The notes beneath the pieces were generated by a model. That model saw only the letters and a list, made by a program, of their open reading frames with translations. It made no database searches and was not told the DNA's origin. Position numbers and translations under genes: made by a program. This document shows positions 1 to 9,445 of a DNA stretch of 64,000 nucleotides, one piece after another. This DNA comes from Pseudarthrobacter sulfonivorans (GTDB taxonomy: Bacteria > Actinomycetota > Actinomycetes > Actinomycetales > Micrococcaceae), in the NCBI RefSeq assembly GCF_024391045.1, contig NZ_JANFCZ010000003.1, positions 1 through 64,000 of the forward strand, given 5' to 3'. Within the stretch, counting starts at the first letter, position 1, and each line of letters starts with the position of its first letter.

Positions 1-8
1 CAATGTGA

Positions 9-252
9 TCACCTTCCATAAAGGTCAATGGCCTCATATTCAGTTAACGTTATGGCCCTATTTTCGGTTGGCGTCAACACGGCGTCGCGGGCCGCGACGT
101 GCTTGGCAGCAGTGTTATGCGAGCAGCCTGTGAGCTCCGCCTTGGCGCGCAAACGATCCGGCCAGATCGTAGGCAGCAAGAATCTCCATGATTTCTTCAT
201 CATGCTTCCTACAGCGCTTCTTCCCGAGCGACTTGGTGCGTCTAGACACCAT
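9..252 (-). pseudogene. IS21-type transposase (IstA) N-terminal remnant
   Basis: On the minus strand an open frame starts at an ATG at 252 and encodes MVSRR, then DEEIMEILAAYDLAGSF. At that point the frame must shift by one base to continue as RAKAELTGCSHNTAAKHVAARD, and it then stops at a TGA at 9-11. The pattern (YDL-GS, then an AELxGCSxxT helix-turn-helix) is what I know from the N-terminus of IS21-family IstA transposases in Actinobacteria. An intact IstA is several hundred residues long, so this is a frameshifted and truncated remnant. No partner istB and no terminal repeats are visible. The family call rests on motif memory. Confidence 0.55.
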
Positions 253-1124
253 CACTAAATCCCGGGGAGGAGTCCGCGGTGCTTAAGAAGCGACAGGTCC
301 ACTATGGAAGTGGGCCGATCTCATGCAAGCAATGTGCCATCCGGGGGGCCAGCAAAGCTGCGCTGTGTTCCCGATATCAGCGAACCGCTGTAGGCTCTGC
401 CGACCCGTCGCTGGGCCCCACAGGTATTCTTTGCACACTACGCGCCCGGCCGTAAGGCCCGTCAGCTTGACTACTTGATTCACTTTGCGAGTACTCAGGG
501 CAGGAATCTCTCCTACGTGCCTTCGATTGACCAGCTACCTGTCTTTTCCATCGATGCCACATTCGGGTAGCTACCCGGCTTGAAGGCCGTTTGTCACAGT
601 GTCAGTCTGGTTACCAAAGTCGGCTCAGCCAAGATCGACCCGCAGCTTGGTCCACAGCGAAGCGCACGAGGGCAGTTGATTGGGGGGAACATCGTGGGGA
701 CAACCCCTGAATTATCACGCCCAGCCCTTCTGGGCGCCTTCAGAATATGCGGTGTCCGGCGGAACAGACTCTGGTTCGCTGTCAACTTGAGCATGCACAA
801 GCCGTTGCGGGTCACAGCAGTTCAGGTCAGGATCTTGGACTCCCCATGGCCATACGCCGAGTCTGAAGTGATCTGGGGAACCTGGAACTCGTCAGGTTGG
901 AACCTTCCAAATTGCGCCAGTCGGCATGGAACGCACCCTCCACTCCTAACCAGGACCAGAGGACCGTCACCCCCTACGTTGTCGCCGCCCGGCTGCAGCG
1001 CATCGAAGAAAGGGGTCGTCGGAGTCCAGCCGGTCATGCCAGAGGTTCAGGTAGTGGCACTCCCCTCACCCCACTCGGCTGTGTCGCCCGGCGCCGTCGG
1101 TCATCCGAAAGAACGGAGAAACTC
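253..1124. other. Intergenic stretch without an intact gene
   Basis: I see no convincing complete gene here. A plus-strand frame at 394-570 is open for 58 codons (it contains YAPGRKARQLDYLIHFAS) but has a stop just upstream and no start codon, so it may be a decayed gene end. A perfect 7-bp hairpin (CGCCCAG, loop CCCTT, CTGGGCG) lies at 718-736. Other open frames here have no ribosome binding site and no recognisable motif. Next to a transposase remnant, the region reads as scarred DNA at the edge of the surface-polymer island. Confidence 0.5.
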
Positions 1125-3224
1125 ATGACAGGAACTAGAACTAGCTTGGCGCGGGGGCGCAGCAAGCTAGTGACCATTGGGGTGACATTGGCGGCCATGG
1201 CCGCCGCAATGCTCACGCCTGGAGTGGCCAACGCGGTCACGGACAACCCCGCACCAGCGCCGCTCGTGTCCTTCACATTCGACGACGCCCAGGCCAGCGC
1301 GATTACGGCGGCGGCCCCCGTACTTCAGAAGTACGGGCTGACCGGTACGAGCTACGTGGCCACAGGCTGCGTCGGCATGACCACGGTGCCGAACACCTGC
1401 CGGGCCAACACCGATGTCCCCTACATGACGTGGGCCCAGATCACGCAGTTGCAGAACACCTACGGCTGGGAAATCGCGTCGCATACGGTTGACCATCAGT
1501 GCCTCGTAAGTGTCGGCAACGATTGCCAAGCGACCAAGCTGACGGCGGCACAGGTGGACGCCGAACTGGCTGACAGCAAAGCCGCACTGGCGGCGCAGGG
1601 TTTCAACGCGACTGCCTTCGCTGCGCCTTACGGCGACTACGACATGTCTACGGTCGCCGAGGTGGCCAAGTACTACACCTCGATGCGCGGCTTCGCTGAT
1701 GTTGGCAACAACCCTTGGCCGCTCGGCGACCTCCTGCTGCACAATACGCCAGCCGTTGAGGTGACCACTCCGGTGGCCACGCTAAAGGCGAAGGTCGACG
1801 AGGCGATATTGAACAAGACCTGGGCAATCTTCACGTTCCACGACATCAGGACGAGCCCGAGCCAGACCCCTGACGACTACCAGTACGGCACTGCCGAGCT
1901 CGACCAGCTGGCCGCGTACGTCAAGACCAAGGTGGACGCCGGCCAGATCAAGAACGTCAACATCAGCAAAGGCCTCGTAACAGGGACGCCGAACCTGATG
2001 CCTAATCCGACGTTCAACAACGGACTCGGGGACGGCTGGCGCACGGACGCCCCGACGGCGGTCACGGTCGACTCCGGCAACAACGGCAGCTACCCGGACT
2101 CGGCGAAGTCCATCAAGCTCGTCTCCGGTGGTGCCACGGCCGTGCACCTGTTCTCACCGCTGGTCCCCGTTTCATCGACCACAAGCTATTTGTATAAGGC
2201 GTTCCTCAACGTAGCGGCGATCACCACCGGCGAGGTTAACTTCTACGTCGACGAGTACAACTCGGCAGGCACGTGGATCTCGGGGCAGTGGAAGAAAGTG
2301 GAGAATGCCCGGTGGGTGGAATCGATGAACTTCGCCTACACCCCGACCTCGTCCACAGTCGCCTCGGCCAGCATGCAGGTTGCGGTATCCGGCACGGGCG
2401 TCACGGCCTACGTGGACAACGTGCAGATGCTTACGTCCGCTGCTGGTACCACCCCGCCGCCCGCTGCAAAACGGTTGAATGATTTCAACGGTGATGGGAA
2501 AACGGACCTTATCGCACGGGACGCCGCCGGGGAACTCTGGTTGTATCCCGGTACAGGAACCGGGGACTGGTTCAAGCGGATCGACCTTGGAGCCGGGTGG
2601 AATGTGATGTCCGCGATTGTCAGCACCGGGGACTTTAACGGTGACGGAAAAGCCGACGTGATCGCCCGGGATAAGTCTGGTGAACTGTGGCTCTACCCGG
2701 GGAACGGGACCGGAGACTGGTCAACTCGCCAAAACCTCGGGGGCGGGTGGAACGTGATGACTTCCATTGTCGGTCCCGGGGACTTCGATGGAGACGGCAA
2801 GCCGGACCTAATCGCACGGGATTCCTCGGGTGAGCTCTGGCTATATCCGAACAACGGCGCCGGTGACTGGTTCAAACGCGTCGATCTTGGGTCGGGGTGG
2901 AACATCATGACCTCGATCGCCGCCCCAGGCGACTTCAACAACGATGGAAAGGTAGATCTCGTGGCCCGTGACAGCAGCGGCGAGTTCTGGCTCTACCCCG
3001 GCAACGGCAAGAACGAGTGGCTCAAACGAGTCGACCTCGGCGGCGGCTGGAACACCATGACCGCGATTACTGCACCGGGAGACATGAACAGCGACGGACT
3101 GCCGGACGTGATCGCCCGCGACAGCACCGGCGAGTTGTGGCTGTACCCGAACAACGGAACCGGCGACTGGTTCAAACGGATCGATCTGGGCTCCGGCTGG
3201 AACCCGATGACCGCTATCCTCTGA
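1125..3224 (+). CDS. Secreted polysaccharide deacetylase (CE4) with C-terminal FG-GAP/VCBS repeats
   Basis: This is a 699-residue secreted enzyme likely to remove N- or O-acetyl groups from a cell-wall or surface polysaccharide. The start is the ATG at 1125, preceded by ACGGAGAA; the frame is open further upstream but has no signal there. A signal peptide spans residues 1-37, ending ANA|VTD. The NodB domain follows with its four key motifs: TFDD at 51-54, the zinc motif HTVDH at 120-124, APYG at 167-170 and TFHD at 237-240. The canonical TFDDG reads TFDDA here. A beta-rich middle part (about 285-450), perhaps a carbohydrate-binding domain, is followed by five repeats of about 50 residues with calcium-loop motifs such as DFNGDGKAD, running to the C-terminus. 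The same repeat type occurs in the muramidase at 20193-22889. A strong hairpin follows the stop. Confidence 0.88.
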   Translation: MTGTRTSLARGRSKLVTIGVTLAAMAAAMLTPGVANAVTDNPAPAPLVSFTFDDAQASAITAAAPVLQKYGLTGTSYVATGCVGMTTVPNTCRANTDVPYMTWAQITQLQNTYGWEIASHTVDHQCLVSVGNDCQATKLTAAQVDAELADSKAALAAQGFNATAFAAPYGDYDMSTVAEVAKYYTSMRGFADVGNNPWPLGDLLLHNTPAVEVTTPVATLKAKVDEAILNKTWAIFTFHDIRTSPSQTPDDYQYGTAELDQLAAYVKTKVDAGQIKNVNISKGLVTGTPNLMPNPTFNNGLGDGWRTDAPTAVTVDSGNNGSYPDSAKSIKLVSGGATAVHLFSPLVPVSSTTSYLYKAFLNVAAITTGEVNFYVDEYNSAGTWISGQWKKVENARWVESMNFAYTPTSSTVASASMQVAVSGTGVTAYVDNVQMLTSAAGTTPPPAAKRLNDFNGDGKTDLIARDAAGELWLYPGTGTGDWFKRIDLGAGWNVMSAIVSTGDFNGDGKADVIARDKSGELWLYPGNGTGDWSTRQNLGGGWNVMTSIVGPGDFDGDGKPDLIARDSSGELWLYPNNGAGDWFKRVDLGSGWNIMTSIAAPGDFNNDGKVDLVARDSSGEFWLYPGNGKNEWLKRVDLGGGWNTMTAITAPGDMNSDGLPDVIARDSTGELWLYPNNGTGDWFKRIDLGSGWNPMTAIL

Positions 3225-3267
3225 CCAGAGCGAGGCGATGGACCCCGCAGCCGCGGCGGCCTCGTGT

Positions 3268-3309
3268 GAGCCGGGGTGATCTGCAGGAAGCTGCAGATCA
3301 CCCCGGCTC
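3268..3309 (+). terminator. Strong hairpin terminator after the deacetylase gene
   Basis: A perfect 19-bp inverted repeat with a GAAG loop lies 43 bases after the deacetylase stop. The left arm begins GAGCCGGGGTGATC and the right arm ends GATCACCCCGGCTC. It has no long T tract, only ATTTA, as is common for actinobacterial terminators. It could also act on transcripts arriving from the minus-strand side. Confidence 0.75.
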
Positions 3310-3500
3310 ATTTAAGTGCTCAAAATCACTACGTGCAAAGGAAGGGCGGACTCCCGGCGTTCCCTCGCTGGCACCAGGGTACTGGAGACACCGCCGGACG
3401 TCGTCACCAAGTGAGCTACGTAGAAATTCGTCAGGCATCACAGCCGAACTATAGGGCATCCCCAGTGGCATCCCTGGCCAAATAAATGAGCCAAATGAGG

Positions 3501-4361
3501 TTAGACGGTGCTCTCCACGGCGTGTTGATGACCCATGCGTCGGTTCAGACGGACATAGGCAAGTCGGCGAGCATATGACATCGCGATGGCCTTTGCATTG
3601 CCAACAGCCACGTCGAGCGGACTTAGCAACGAAGGGTCATCGTTGCGGAGTTGCTTATGAAATGCGATTGCCTGGTCGGACTGTTGACGCGCGAGCCGAA
3701 CACTCCATTGGCTGGCACTGATCCTGAAGGAGGCAAGGGTTTCCTTCAGCGCCACGAAGTCGCCGTGCCGGCAGATACGCACCAGAGTCGCTTCATCAAT
3801 GAGATAGGGGTGCGAGTTATCCCACCAGCCTTCTTGGGCCAGCACTTCGCGCTTGAACAGCGAGCACGCAGGTTCGCCAAAAATATTTGAGCCGGCAAGA
3901 ACAGTTGCCCGAATGGCTTGGCGGCCGGAGATGCGGCCATTCACACCTTGCAGGCCGCGCCCTTTCAGGAAGAGCCTGCCGTCGGCATCGACCAAGTCAC
4001 GGTGAGACGACACCATGACGGTACCGACGTTATCTTCCAGGGCCTTGACCTGAAGTTCCAGTGCATCTGGTGAGATGAGGTCATCACCACAAACCAGCTT
4101 CAGGTATTCACCGGTGGCCGCCTTGCTAACGCGATTCCAGTTGGCCTGAGCACCGCCGCCGGCAGGTGTAGGAGTCAGCACCCGAACCTTGGCATTGCCT
4201 GCAAACCGGGCAATGACGTCAGCTGTTCCGTCGATCGAGGAGTGGTCGGCAATGACCACCTCGTAGTCATCAAATGTCTGATTTAGCACCGAGTTCAGGG
4301 TCTCCTCGATGTACTGGACGTTGTTATACGCCGGGATGACGATCGAGACTTTGGGGCTCAT
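3501..4361 (-). CDS. Family 2 glycosyltransferase
   Basis: This 286-residue cytoplasmic protein starts VSIVIPAYNNVQYIEETLNS, the typical N-terminus of a GT2 enzyme with GT-A fold. The nucleotide-binding Asp region is seen at ADHSSIDGT, and the metal-binding DXD-type motif at CGDD near residue 92. No membrane segments are evident, so it probably transfers a sugar from a nucleotide donor to a lipid-linked or polymer acceptor. The donor sugar cannot be read from the sequence; dTDP-rhamnose is a possible donor because rml genes are in the same island. The ATG overlaps the stop of the upstream gtrA-like gene in ATGA, so the two are translationally coupled. The gene is the last of the minus-strand group that begins near 6987. 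Confidence 0.88.
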   Translation of the reverse strand: MSPKVSIVIPAYNNVQYIEETLNSVLNQTFDDYEVVIADHSSIDGTADVIARFAGNAKVRVLTPTPAGGGAQANWNRVSKAATGEYLKLVCGDDLISPDALELQVKALEDNVGTVMVSSHRDLVDADGRLFLKGRGLQGVNGRISGRQAIRATVLAGSNIFGEPACSLFKREVLAQEGWWDNSHPYLIDEATLVRICRHGDFVALKETLASFRISASQWSVRLARQQSDQAIAFHKQLRNDDPSLLSPLDVAVGNAKAIAMSYARRLAYVRLNRRMGHQHAVESTV

Positions 4362-4858
4362 GGGGTGCTTTCCTCAGTGGCTTTCTTCTTGGGGGTCACG
4401 GGTTCGGGGCTTCGACGGAAGGAGAAATATTTGTGGCCGAAGTAGTTGATTATTACCGTGACGCAGGTGATGGCGATTTGGGATGGAATCTGGGGGTACC
4501 CGAGCACCTCGTGTGCCACAAACAGCAGCGCCATGTTCGTGAAGAACATCGTCAGATTGACCAGAGTAAACCTTCCGAGGTCCAGCCAAAAATGGCCCTC
4601 AACTCGGAACACCAGCTTCCGGTACACGAAAAATACGGAGACAAGGGACACGACGAATGCGATGCTCAGTACGGCGGGCGAAGGCAATCCCGGGTACAGC
4701 CAGGCAATAACAATGAAGAGGGCGGTGCTGAAGGCCGTGTTGGCCCCGCCCACAAGGATAAATGCCACGCGTTCGTCCTTGATGATCCGCAAGAGGGGGC
4801 CGGGGGGGCCGCTCGGGATACCCTTGACAGCCTCGTCAGGCGCTTCAGGCTGCTTCAT
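4358..4858 (-). CDS. GtrA family small membrane protein
   Basis: This protein of about 166 residues has four predicted membrane helices in GtrA-type arrangement (VAFILVGGANTAFSTALF near the N-terminus, then VLSIAFVVSLVSVFFVYRK, and a final helix before NYFGHKYFSFRR). GtrA proteins are thought to flip polyprenyl-phosphate-linked sugars across the membrane for extracytoplasmic glycosyltransferases. I chose the ATG at 4858 because AGGTGG sits about six bases before it; a GTG nine bases upstream is an alternative. It is coupled to the GT2 gene downstream. A second GtrA gene lies at 17812-18375. Confidence 0.85.
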   Translation of the reverse strand: MKQPEAPDEAVKGIPSGPPGPLLRIIKDERVAFILVGGANTAFSTALFIVIAWLYPGLPSPAVLSIAFVVSLVSVFFVYRKLVFRVEGHFWLDLGRFTLVNLTMFFTNMALLFVAHEVLGYPQIPSQIAITCVTVIINYFGHKYFSFRRSPEPVTPKKKATEESTP

Positions 4859-4985
4859 GGGACCCACCTACTCTCTGAATTTCGGGGCGATAAACCGGCA
4901 AAGACACACTCTAGACTACCGAAGTGCGACATGCCGGGCATAATGCGGTCGCCGGACCGGTGATGGGGTAGTGGTGAGCGATCGG

Positions 4986-5942
4986 TCAGAGGTGCCCCTC
5001 AAGGGCCAGTCGCTGAACCTCCTGCACCGTGGTGTTGATTCCCACGGCCAGTGGTGTGACGGGATGTGCGTCGAGTTCCGGCCATACAACGGATTTCATG
5101 CGAAGGTCGTGCGCCTGTGCTTTGGCGAAAGGGGATGCGCCCAGCACGATTAGTGGGCGGCGTTTGAAAATGGCACGACAAGCGCCTATTAGGTTTCCGA
5201 TGGTGTCGGCCCGCTGCGAGGCAAGAATTTTCACCACAGTCTCACCGGGGCCGATGTCCGGACGCTCAAGGCGATCCAATCCATCGGCAATGAGCCGGCT
5301 CGCGTCGTCGATAAATAGGTAGTCCCGTAGGGTGTCGAGGGAGACATAAACCGAGACAGGCGCTCCAGTGAGATGGGCCTTCGCAAATACCGAAATTAGG
5401 CCTTGGGGCTTCTTCAGGTTCTGGCCTGGACCGTAAAGGTTACTGACGCGGCCAATCAGCGTGCGGACCCCGGTGCGCCGACCGAAGTCCGCCACTGCAG
5501 CTTCGGCGCGGAGCTTAGCCAAACCATATGGCGCAAGGGGTTGGACGGGACTTCGTTCGGTGAAGGGAGGACCACTGGAGCCGGCGTAGACTGCGCCAGC
5601 GGAGGAGGCCAAGAACATCGCGCCGTTCTGCCCGCCATCGGCGCAGAGCGTTGCCTGGAAGACCTCAAGTGCTTGCGTAAACATGGCAAGTTCCGCCGAG
5701 AGGGCATCCGGTGAAGTGCCTGTGACTCCGGCGCCTGCGCACCAGACAATTGTCCAACGGCCTGAGGCCGCTGACTCTCGAAGCGCCTTGGCGCCCGCTT
5801 GGAATGCCCTGAGCGCACCATCGGAGTCAGACCAGGGAATCTTACTTGTCAGAACCGGCAGACCCCGCGCCTGGAGTTCTCGTACGACGCCTTTGCCGAG
5901 AAGGCCCCCGGCGCCGATCACCCACGTGGACCTAGCCTGCAT
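4986..5942 (-). CDS. NAD-dependent epimerase/dehydratase (extended SDR)
   Basis: This is a 318-residue extended short-chain dehydrogenase, likely to modify a nucleotide sugar. It shows the Rossmann glycine motif GAGGLLG near residue 9, a serine motif (ASSAGAVY) and the catalytic YGLAK (YxxxK). The C-terminal half contains GRVSNLYGPGQ and DYLFIDDAS, usual for sugar-nucleotide epimerases. The ATG at 5942 was chosen because the protein then starts directly before the Rossmann strand, and it overlaps the end of the upstream GT2 gene by 11 bases. The precise substrate is not readable. The gene stands 127 bases before the GtrA gene. Confidence 0.82.
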   Translation of the reverse strand: MQARSTWVIGAGGLLGKGVVRELQARGLPVLTSKIPWSDSDGALRAFQAGAKALRESAASGRWTIVWCAGAGVTGTSPDALSAELAMFTQALEVFQATLCADGGQNGAMFLASSAGAVYAGSSGPPFTERSPVQPLAPYGLAKLRAEAAVADFGRRTGVRTLIGRVSNLYGPGQNLKKPQGLISVFAKAHLTGAPVSVYVSLDTLRDYLFIDDASRLIADGLDRLERPDIGPGETVVKILASQRADTIGNLIGACRAIFKRRPLIVLGASPFAKAQAHDLRMKSVVWPELDAHPVTPLAVGINTTVQEVQRLALEGHL

Positions 5943-6987
5943 CAGTAACCGGGCCGGAGTGCAGCTTGGCCGGCGAGGCGGGTATGGTCTTGCCGAGTGG
6001 ACCCAGGGCAGGGTCACTCACAATCAGGTAGGCGGGCTTTCCCATGGCCATATTAACATTTACGCCTACGTACTCCGCGATGACGCCCAAAGCAAAGAGG
6101 ATGGCTCCGGTACTGACCAACAGGACGACCATTGTTGACGTCCAGCCTTGCTGCCCGGCTCCGTGGCCGGTGATATATGCGATCACGAAGTAAATGGCGA
6201 GTCCAACGCCAGCAAGAGCGAAGAGGGCGCCGACCAGGCTAACCAGGCGTAGCCCACGCGTCCCGCTCGAGATGACCATCCGCCAGAAGTGGGAGAGTAG
6301 AGAACGCAGGCGGTAGCCCGAGCGGCGGTCTCCCTCCTCACGCAGCATTACTGGGCAGGTTGCAGTTTTGTCGGCTATCCAGCCCATAGCCACGTCAAGA
6401 TAAACGCCGTGGCCTGCGTAGGCAGCTACTGAGCGTGCGACTTCACCGGTAACCAGCCGGAAACTCTGGTAGCTCGTGGCGTCATCACTTGAAAGCAAGA
6501 AACGGACGGTTCGCTTGGCACTTTTGGAGGCCACGTTCCGCAGGAAACCGTGAGGTGCCGCGTTGCTGGGCATGGCGTACGTAACCGCGGCATTCTCGGC
6601 CATGGCTGTATCGAGCAGGTCTTCGATGGCAGCCGGGTCATGCTGCCCGTCCTCGTCCATGGTTACAACCCAATCGCCTCCCGCCGAGGCCATGCCGGCT
6701 AGGGTGGCGGCATGCTGCCCGAAGTTCCGGCTGAGCCAGACGCCTCGGACTATGTCGATAGAACTCGTGAGGGAGCGGATGACGGCGGCTGAATTGTCAG
6801 GGCCGTGATCAAAGACCAAAAGGACTTCCGAGATTTGGTAATCATGGCCGCCCTTCGTGGTTGACACTCGTTGGTATGGCAGGAGCTCGTTGACGACTCC
6901 AACCAGAGTCTTCTCGCCTTGGTACACGGGGATAACGATGGATATGCGATGGGGCGTCGAGCTAGTCTCTGGTTGAGGGAGTGTCAT
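5932..6987 (-). CDS. Membrane-linked family 2 glycosyltransferase (polyprenyl-phosphate sugar synthase type)
   Basis: This 351-residue protein has an N-terminal GT2 domain (ISIVIPVYQGEKTLVGVV, then the DXD-type TMDEDGQHD) and two C-terminal membrane helices (LVSLVGALFALAGVGLAIYF and a second one near TMVVLLVSTGAILFALG). This is the layout of GtrB/ArnC/DPM-like enzymes that load a sugar onto polyprenyl phosphate. Together with the neighbouring GtrA it would form a lipid-linked sugar donor system. Start choice: the frame is open to 7071, but I prefer the ATG at 6987 because a TAGAAT -10 element lies eight bases before it, which suits a leaderless or nearly leaderless transcript. No Shine-Dalgarno sequence precedes any of the candidate starts. 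Confidence 0.83.
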   Translation of the reverse strand: MTLPQPETSSTPHRISIVIPVYQGEKTLVGVVNELLPYQRVSTTKGGHDYQISEVLLVFDHGPDNSAAVIRSLTSSIDIVRGVWLSRNFGQHAATLAGMASAGGDWVVTMDEDGQHDPAAIEDLLDTAMAENAAVTYAMPSNAAPHGFLRNVASKSAKRTVRFLLSSDDATSYQSFRLVTGEVARSVAAYAGHGVYLDVAMGWIADKTATCPVMLREEGDRRSGYRLRSLLSHFWRMVISSGTRGLRLVSLVGALFALAGVGLAIYFVIAYITGHGAGQQGWTSTMVVLLVSTGAILFALGVIAEYVGVNVNMAMGKPAYLIVSDPALGPLGKTIPASPAKLHSGPVTDAG

Positions 6988-6995
6988 ACTAAGAG

Positions 6996-7001
6996 ATTCT
7001 A
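6996..7001 (-). promoter_or_regulatory. Possible -10 element for the minus-strand glycan operon
   Basis: The minus strand reads TAGAAT eight bases before the preferred ATG at 6987. This matches an actinobacterial -10 hexamer and would give a leaderless or nearly leaderless mRNA. No clear -35 element was found at the normal distance. Confidence 0.35.
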
Positions 7002-7137
7002 GCGGCTCCCATCCCATCAACGCCGCAGGCGGTTCCCCTTCCGCCCGGACCTCAAGGCCCGTCAGTGGCATGAGGGCTGAGAAAGTTCGCTCAGGTAATA
7101 TGAGTCTGTCCCTCGCAAGCCAACCTGCGGCGGTCGC

Positions 7138-9441
7138 ATGCCCAAACTGAAGGAACCCGAATTGCAGCCTTTCCTCCCGTCCTCGTCAAACAACAGGAAA
7201 TGGCTATTGTTGACGGCTGGTTCGGTCGTCGTATTGAGTCTTATCCCACTGATTTTCTACAGCCGATTCTATTTCCAGGACGACACTGAGAATGGCGCCT
7301 ACGGTGTGTGGTACCACCTTGGAGAAAGCCTGATTCAAGGCAAAATTCCGGTCCTGAACCCTTCAGTTTGGTCCAGCGGCAATTACATTGCCGAGGGGCA
7401 ATGGGGCACTTGGAACCCACTGGTCATGCTTTTTGGCTTGCTTGCCTACATCAGCCCGAACACTGTCGTGCTGACAACCGTCCTCAAGATCGCCATGTTG
7501 GTAACCGCTGGCATGGGAACTTTTGTTCTGGCGCGAAGTTATTCGCTGTCCCCGGAGTGGGCGTTCATCGTCGGTATTGCGGTTCCACTAAATGGTTTTA
7601 CGATGTACTTCGATGCGCCGTCCTGGGTGACAGGGGCACTTGTGTGGGCCATCTTCCCCTTCTTCTGGGCCGAACTCCGACAGCTCATGGCAGGCAAGAG
7701 GAACCCGTTCTGGGCATTCATCACCGGGTACCTGATAGTGACGGTTGGATACGTTGCGGGCACACTGGCCATAGGGTTCATCCTGCTCGCAGTAGGCATC
7801 GAGACTCTAATTCGCAAAGCATGGCGTCCGGCCATCCGAATCGCGCTGACCGGACTTTCCATGGCTCTTGTTGCAGTGGTTGTCTTCCTGCCTGGCGTCC
7901 TGACTGCGGCTGTTACGACTCGTGGAACAACGGGCATCTGGAACGACGATTACATGAGCATCGACTTCAACAGCCTGCTGATCGCGCCGATTGCTACCGC
8001 GTACCCCCAGCTTCTGTCCTGGTGGTGGTCAGGAACAGCTGCGACAAGCCCTGCGGCCTACATCGCCTGGTTCCTCCCGGCCATCGCGTTCGTGAGCTGG
8101 AGCAGATTCAAGCAGATCGCCCCTGAACTACGTGACCTTTTCCTTTTTCTGACGGCATCGGTGGCTTTTGTTCTGCTGCCGACGACCATCGGGCCTCTCC
8201 GCTACCCCGCCCGCTTCATGCCTTACGTGGCCACAGGTGCAGTTTTACTCGTGATCGTCTCCCTTGCCCGGGCCCGGCGAAGCAACATCGGGCGCCCCTC
8301 TCTGTATTTTGCAGTCGGACTAGTGATGTTGGGGTTCTACCTCGGGTGGGCGCAGGTTCCCGCCCGGTTTTCGTCGATTTTCGTTGCAGCAGTGGTTGTA
8401 ATCGCGGCGTTGATCGCCCTCTGGTGGCTCCTTAACCATCCTGAGGTGCAATCTCACCGCTGGAACAGGGCTGGCTTGAGCGCTATGTCGCTGATTGCTA
8501 TCGGCGCGCTGCTGGCAACAACAGGGACGACACTCCTACAGCATCGAACTTCCCCCAAGAGCTCGCTGTCGATTGCCAACCAACCCTCAGATGTGTCCAC
8601 CTATAAGGGCGTGCTCAGCGGTGTAAAGAATGACGTACTCGTTGTCGGCGACGCACTTGACTATCCTCAGGAAAAGGCGACCTGGGAACAAACCCTCATG
8701 GCTAATGCCTGGTACCTCAGCGACGCCAGCGTTTTGAACCGCTACCAACTGGTTGGCTTCTCAACTTTCAATGATCTTCTTTGTCTGCGCTACTTAGGCG
8801 GTACGTGCCCCGAGCTGGCGGAGAGGCTATTTGAGACCAGAGCCGAGACGGGCTTGAAGCTTGTTGACGAGTTGCAGATAGATAACGTGCAAATTCTCAA
8901 GGAATCGTTTGACAAGCCCCAAGTGGGCATGGCATCGAATAACTACGTCTCCCGTGATGAAGAAGTCCGCATCCCTCCTTTGCCCACCGGTTGGCATGTC
9001 GCCAACGAAACCGAGGAAACTCTTTTGTGGAGCCGGGACGTTCCCATCGGACCGGCGGGTGGCGTGGCCTGGAGCCAATCCGGAACGCGCGTGAGTGAAG
9101 TTTCGAGGAGCGACACTCAGGTAGTCCTGAAGGTGGACGAAGTGCCAGCAGGAGGTGGCCATGTAGCACTTAGCCGGCTGCCATGGCCGGGCTACAGCGT
9201 CGAGGGGGCAGAACTTTCGAAACGGCCAGTTGGAGGTTACCTGTTAGGCCTGGAAATCCCTGCGAATTCGGACGGAAAACTTATCACCGTTAGCTTTGAG
9301 CCTCCAGGTTGGCGCATTGGAATTCCGGTCTGGGCCGTGGCAGTGGTTGGAATGCTGGTTTGGAGCCTGTTGGCTGTGCGACGCAAACGCAGGGATGCCA
9401 AAATACAGCCTGCGGACGGGCACCTTCAGGGGGTGATGTAG
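7138..9441 (+). CDS. Large polytopic membrane protein, YfhO-like (GT-C fold glycosyltransferase candidate)
   Basis: This 767-residue protein has many membrane helices through about residue 480 and a soluble extracytoplasmic part afterwards, closing with one last helix (IGIPVWAVAVVGMLVWSLLAV) and a basic tail. The first extracellular loop contains the acidic FYFQDDTENG, as expected for GT-C enzymes that use lipid-linked sugars. The pattern resembles bacterial YfhO proteins. It would act outside the membrane, using the polyprenyl-phosphate sugar made by the neighbouring GT2/GtrA genes. It is divergent from the GT2 at 5932-6987 and starts the plus-strand group running to 12662. The next gene begins four bases after its stop. 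The enzymatic role is inferred from architecture only. Confidence 0.72.
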   Translation: MPKLKEPELQPFLPSSSNNRKWLLLTAGSVVVLSLIPLIFYSRFYFQDDTENGAYGVWYHLGESLIQGKIPVLNPSVWSSGNYIAEGQWGTWNPLVMLFGLLAYISPNTVVLTTVLKIAMLVTAGMGTFVLARSYSLSPEWAFIVGIAVPLNGFTMYFDAPSWVTGALVWAIFPFFWAELRQLMAGKRNPFWAFITGYLIVTVGYVAGTLAIGFILLAVGIETLIRKAWRPAIRIALTGLSMALVAVVVFLPGVLTAAVTTRGTTGIWNDDYMSIDFNSLLIAPIATAYPQLLSWWWSGTAATSPAAYIAWFLPAIAFVSWSRFKQIAPELRDLFLFLTASVAFVLLPTTIGPLRYPARFMPYVATGAVLLVIVSLARARRSNIGRPSLYFAVGLVMLGFYLGWAQVPARFSSIFVAAVVVIAALIALWWLLNHPEVQSHRWNRAGLSAMSLIAIGALLATTGTTLLQHRTSPKSSLSIANQPSDVSTYKGVLSGVKNDVLVVGDALDYPQEKATWEQTLMANAWYLSDASVLNRYQLVGFSTFNDLLCLRYLGGTCPELAERLFETRAETGLKLVDELQIDNVQILKESFDKPQVGMASNNYVSRDEEVRIPPLPTGWHVANETEETLLWSRDVPIGPAGGVAWSQSGTRVSEVSRSDTQVVLKVDEVPAGGGHVALSRLPWPGYSVEGAELSKRPVGGYLLGLEIPANSDGKLITVSFEPPGWRIGIPVWAVAVVGMLVWSLLAVRRKRRDAKIQPADGHLQGVM

Positions 9442-9445
9442 CGTT

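Noticed and set aside
580-1128. 182-codon frame before the deacetylase
   Set aside because: No ribosome binding site, no motif and a composition like random GC-rich frames. It overlaps the start of the deacetylase gene in another frame.
2470-3224. Regular 150-base repeats looking like a direct-repeat or CRISPR array
   Set aside because: The repeats are in frame, vary in sequence, and encode FG-GAP/VCBS units of the deacetylase. The same holds for 20193-21740 in the muramidase.
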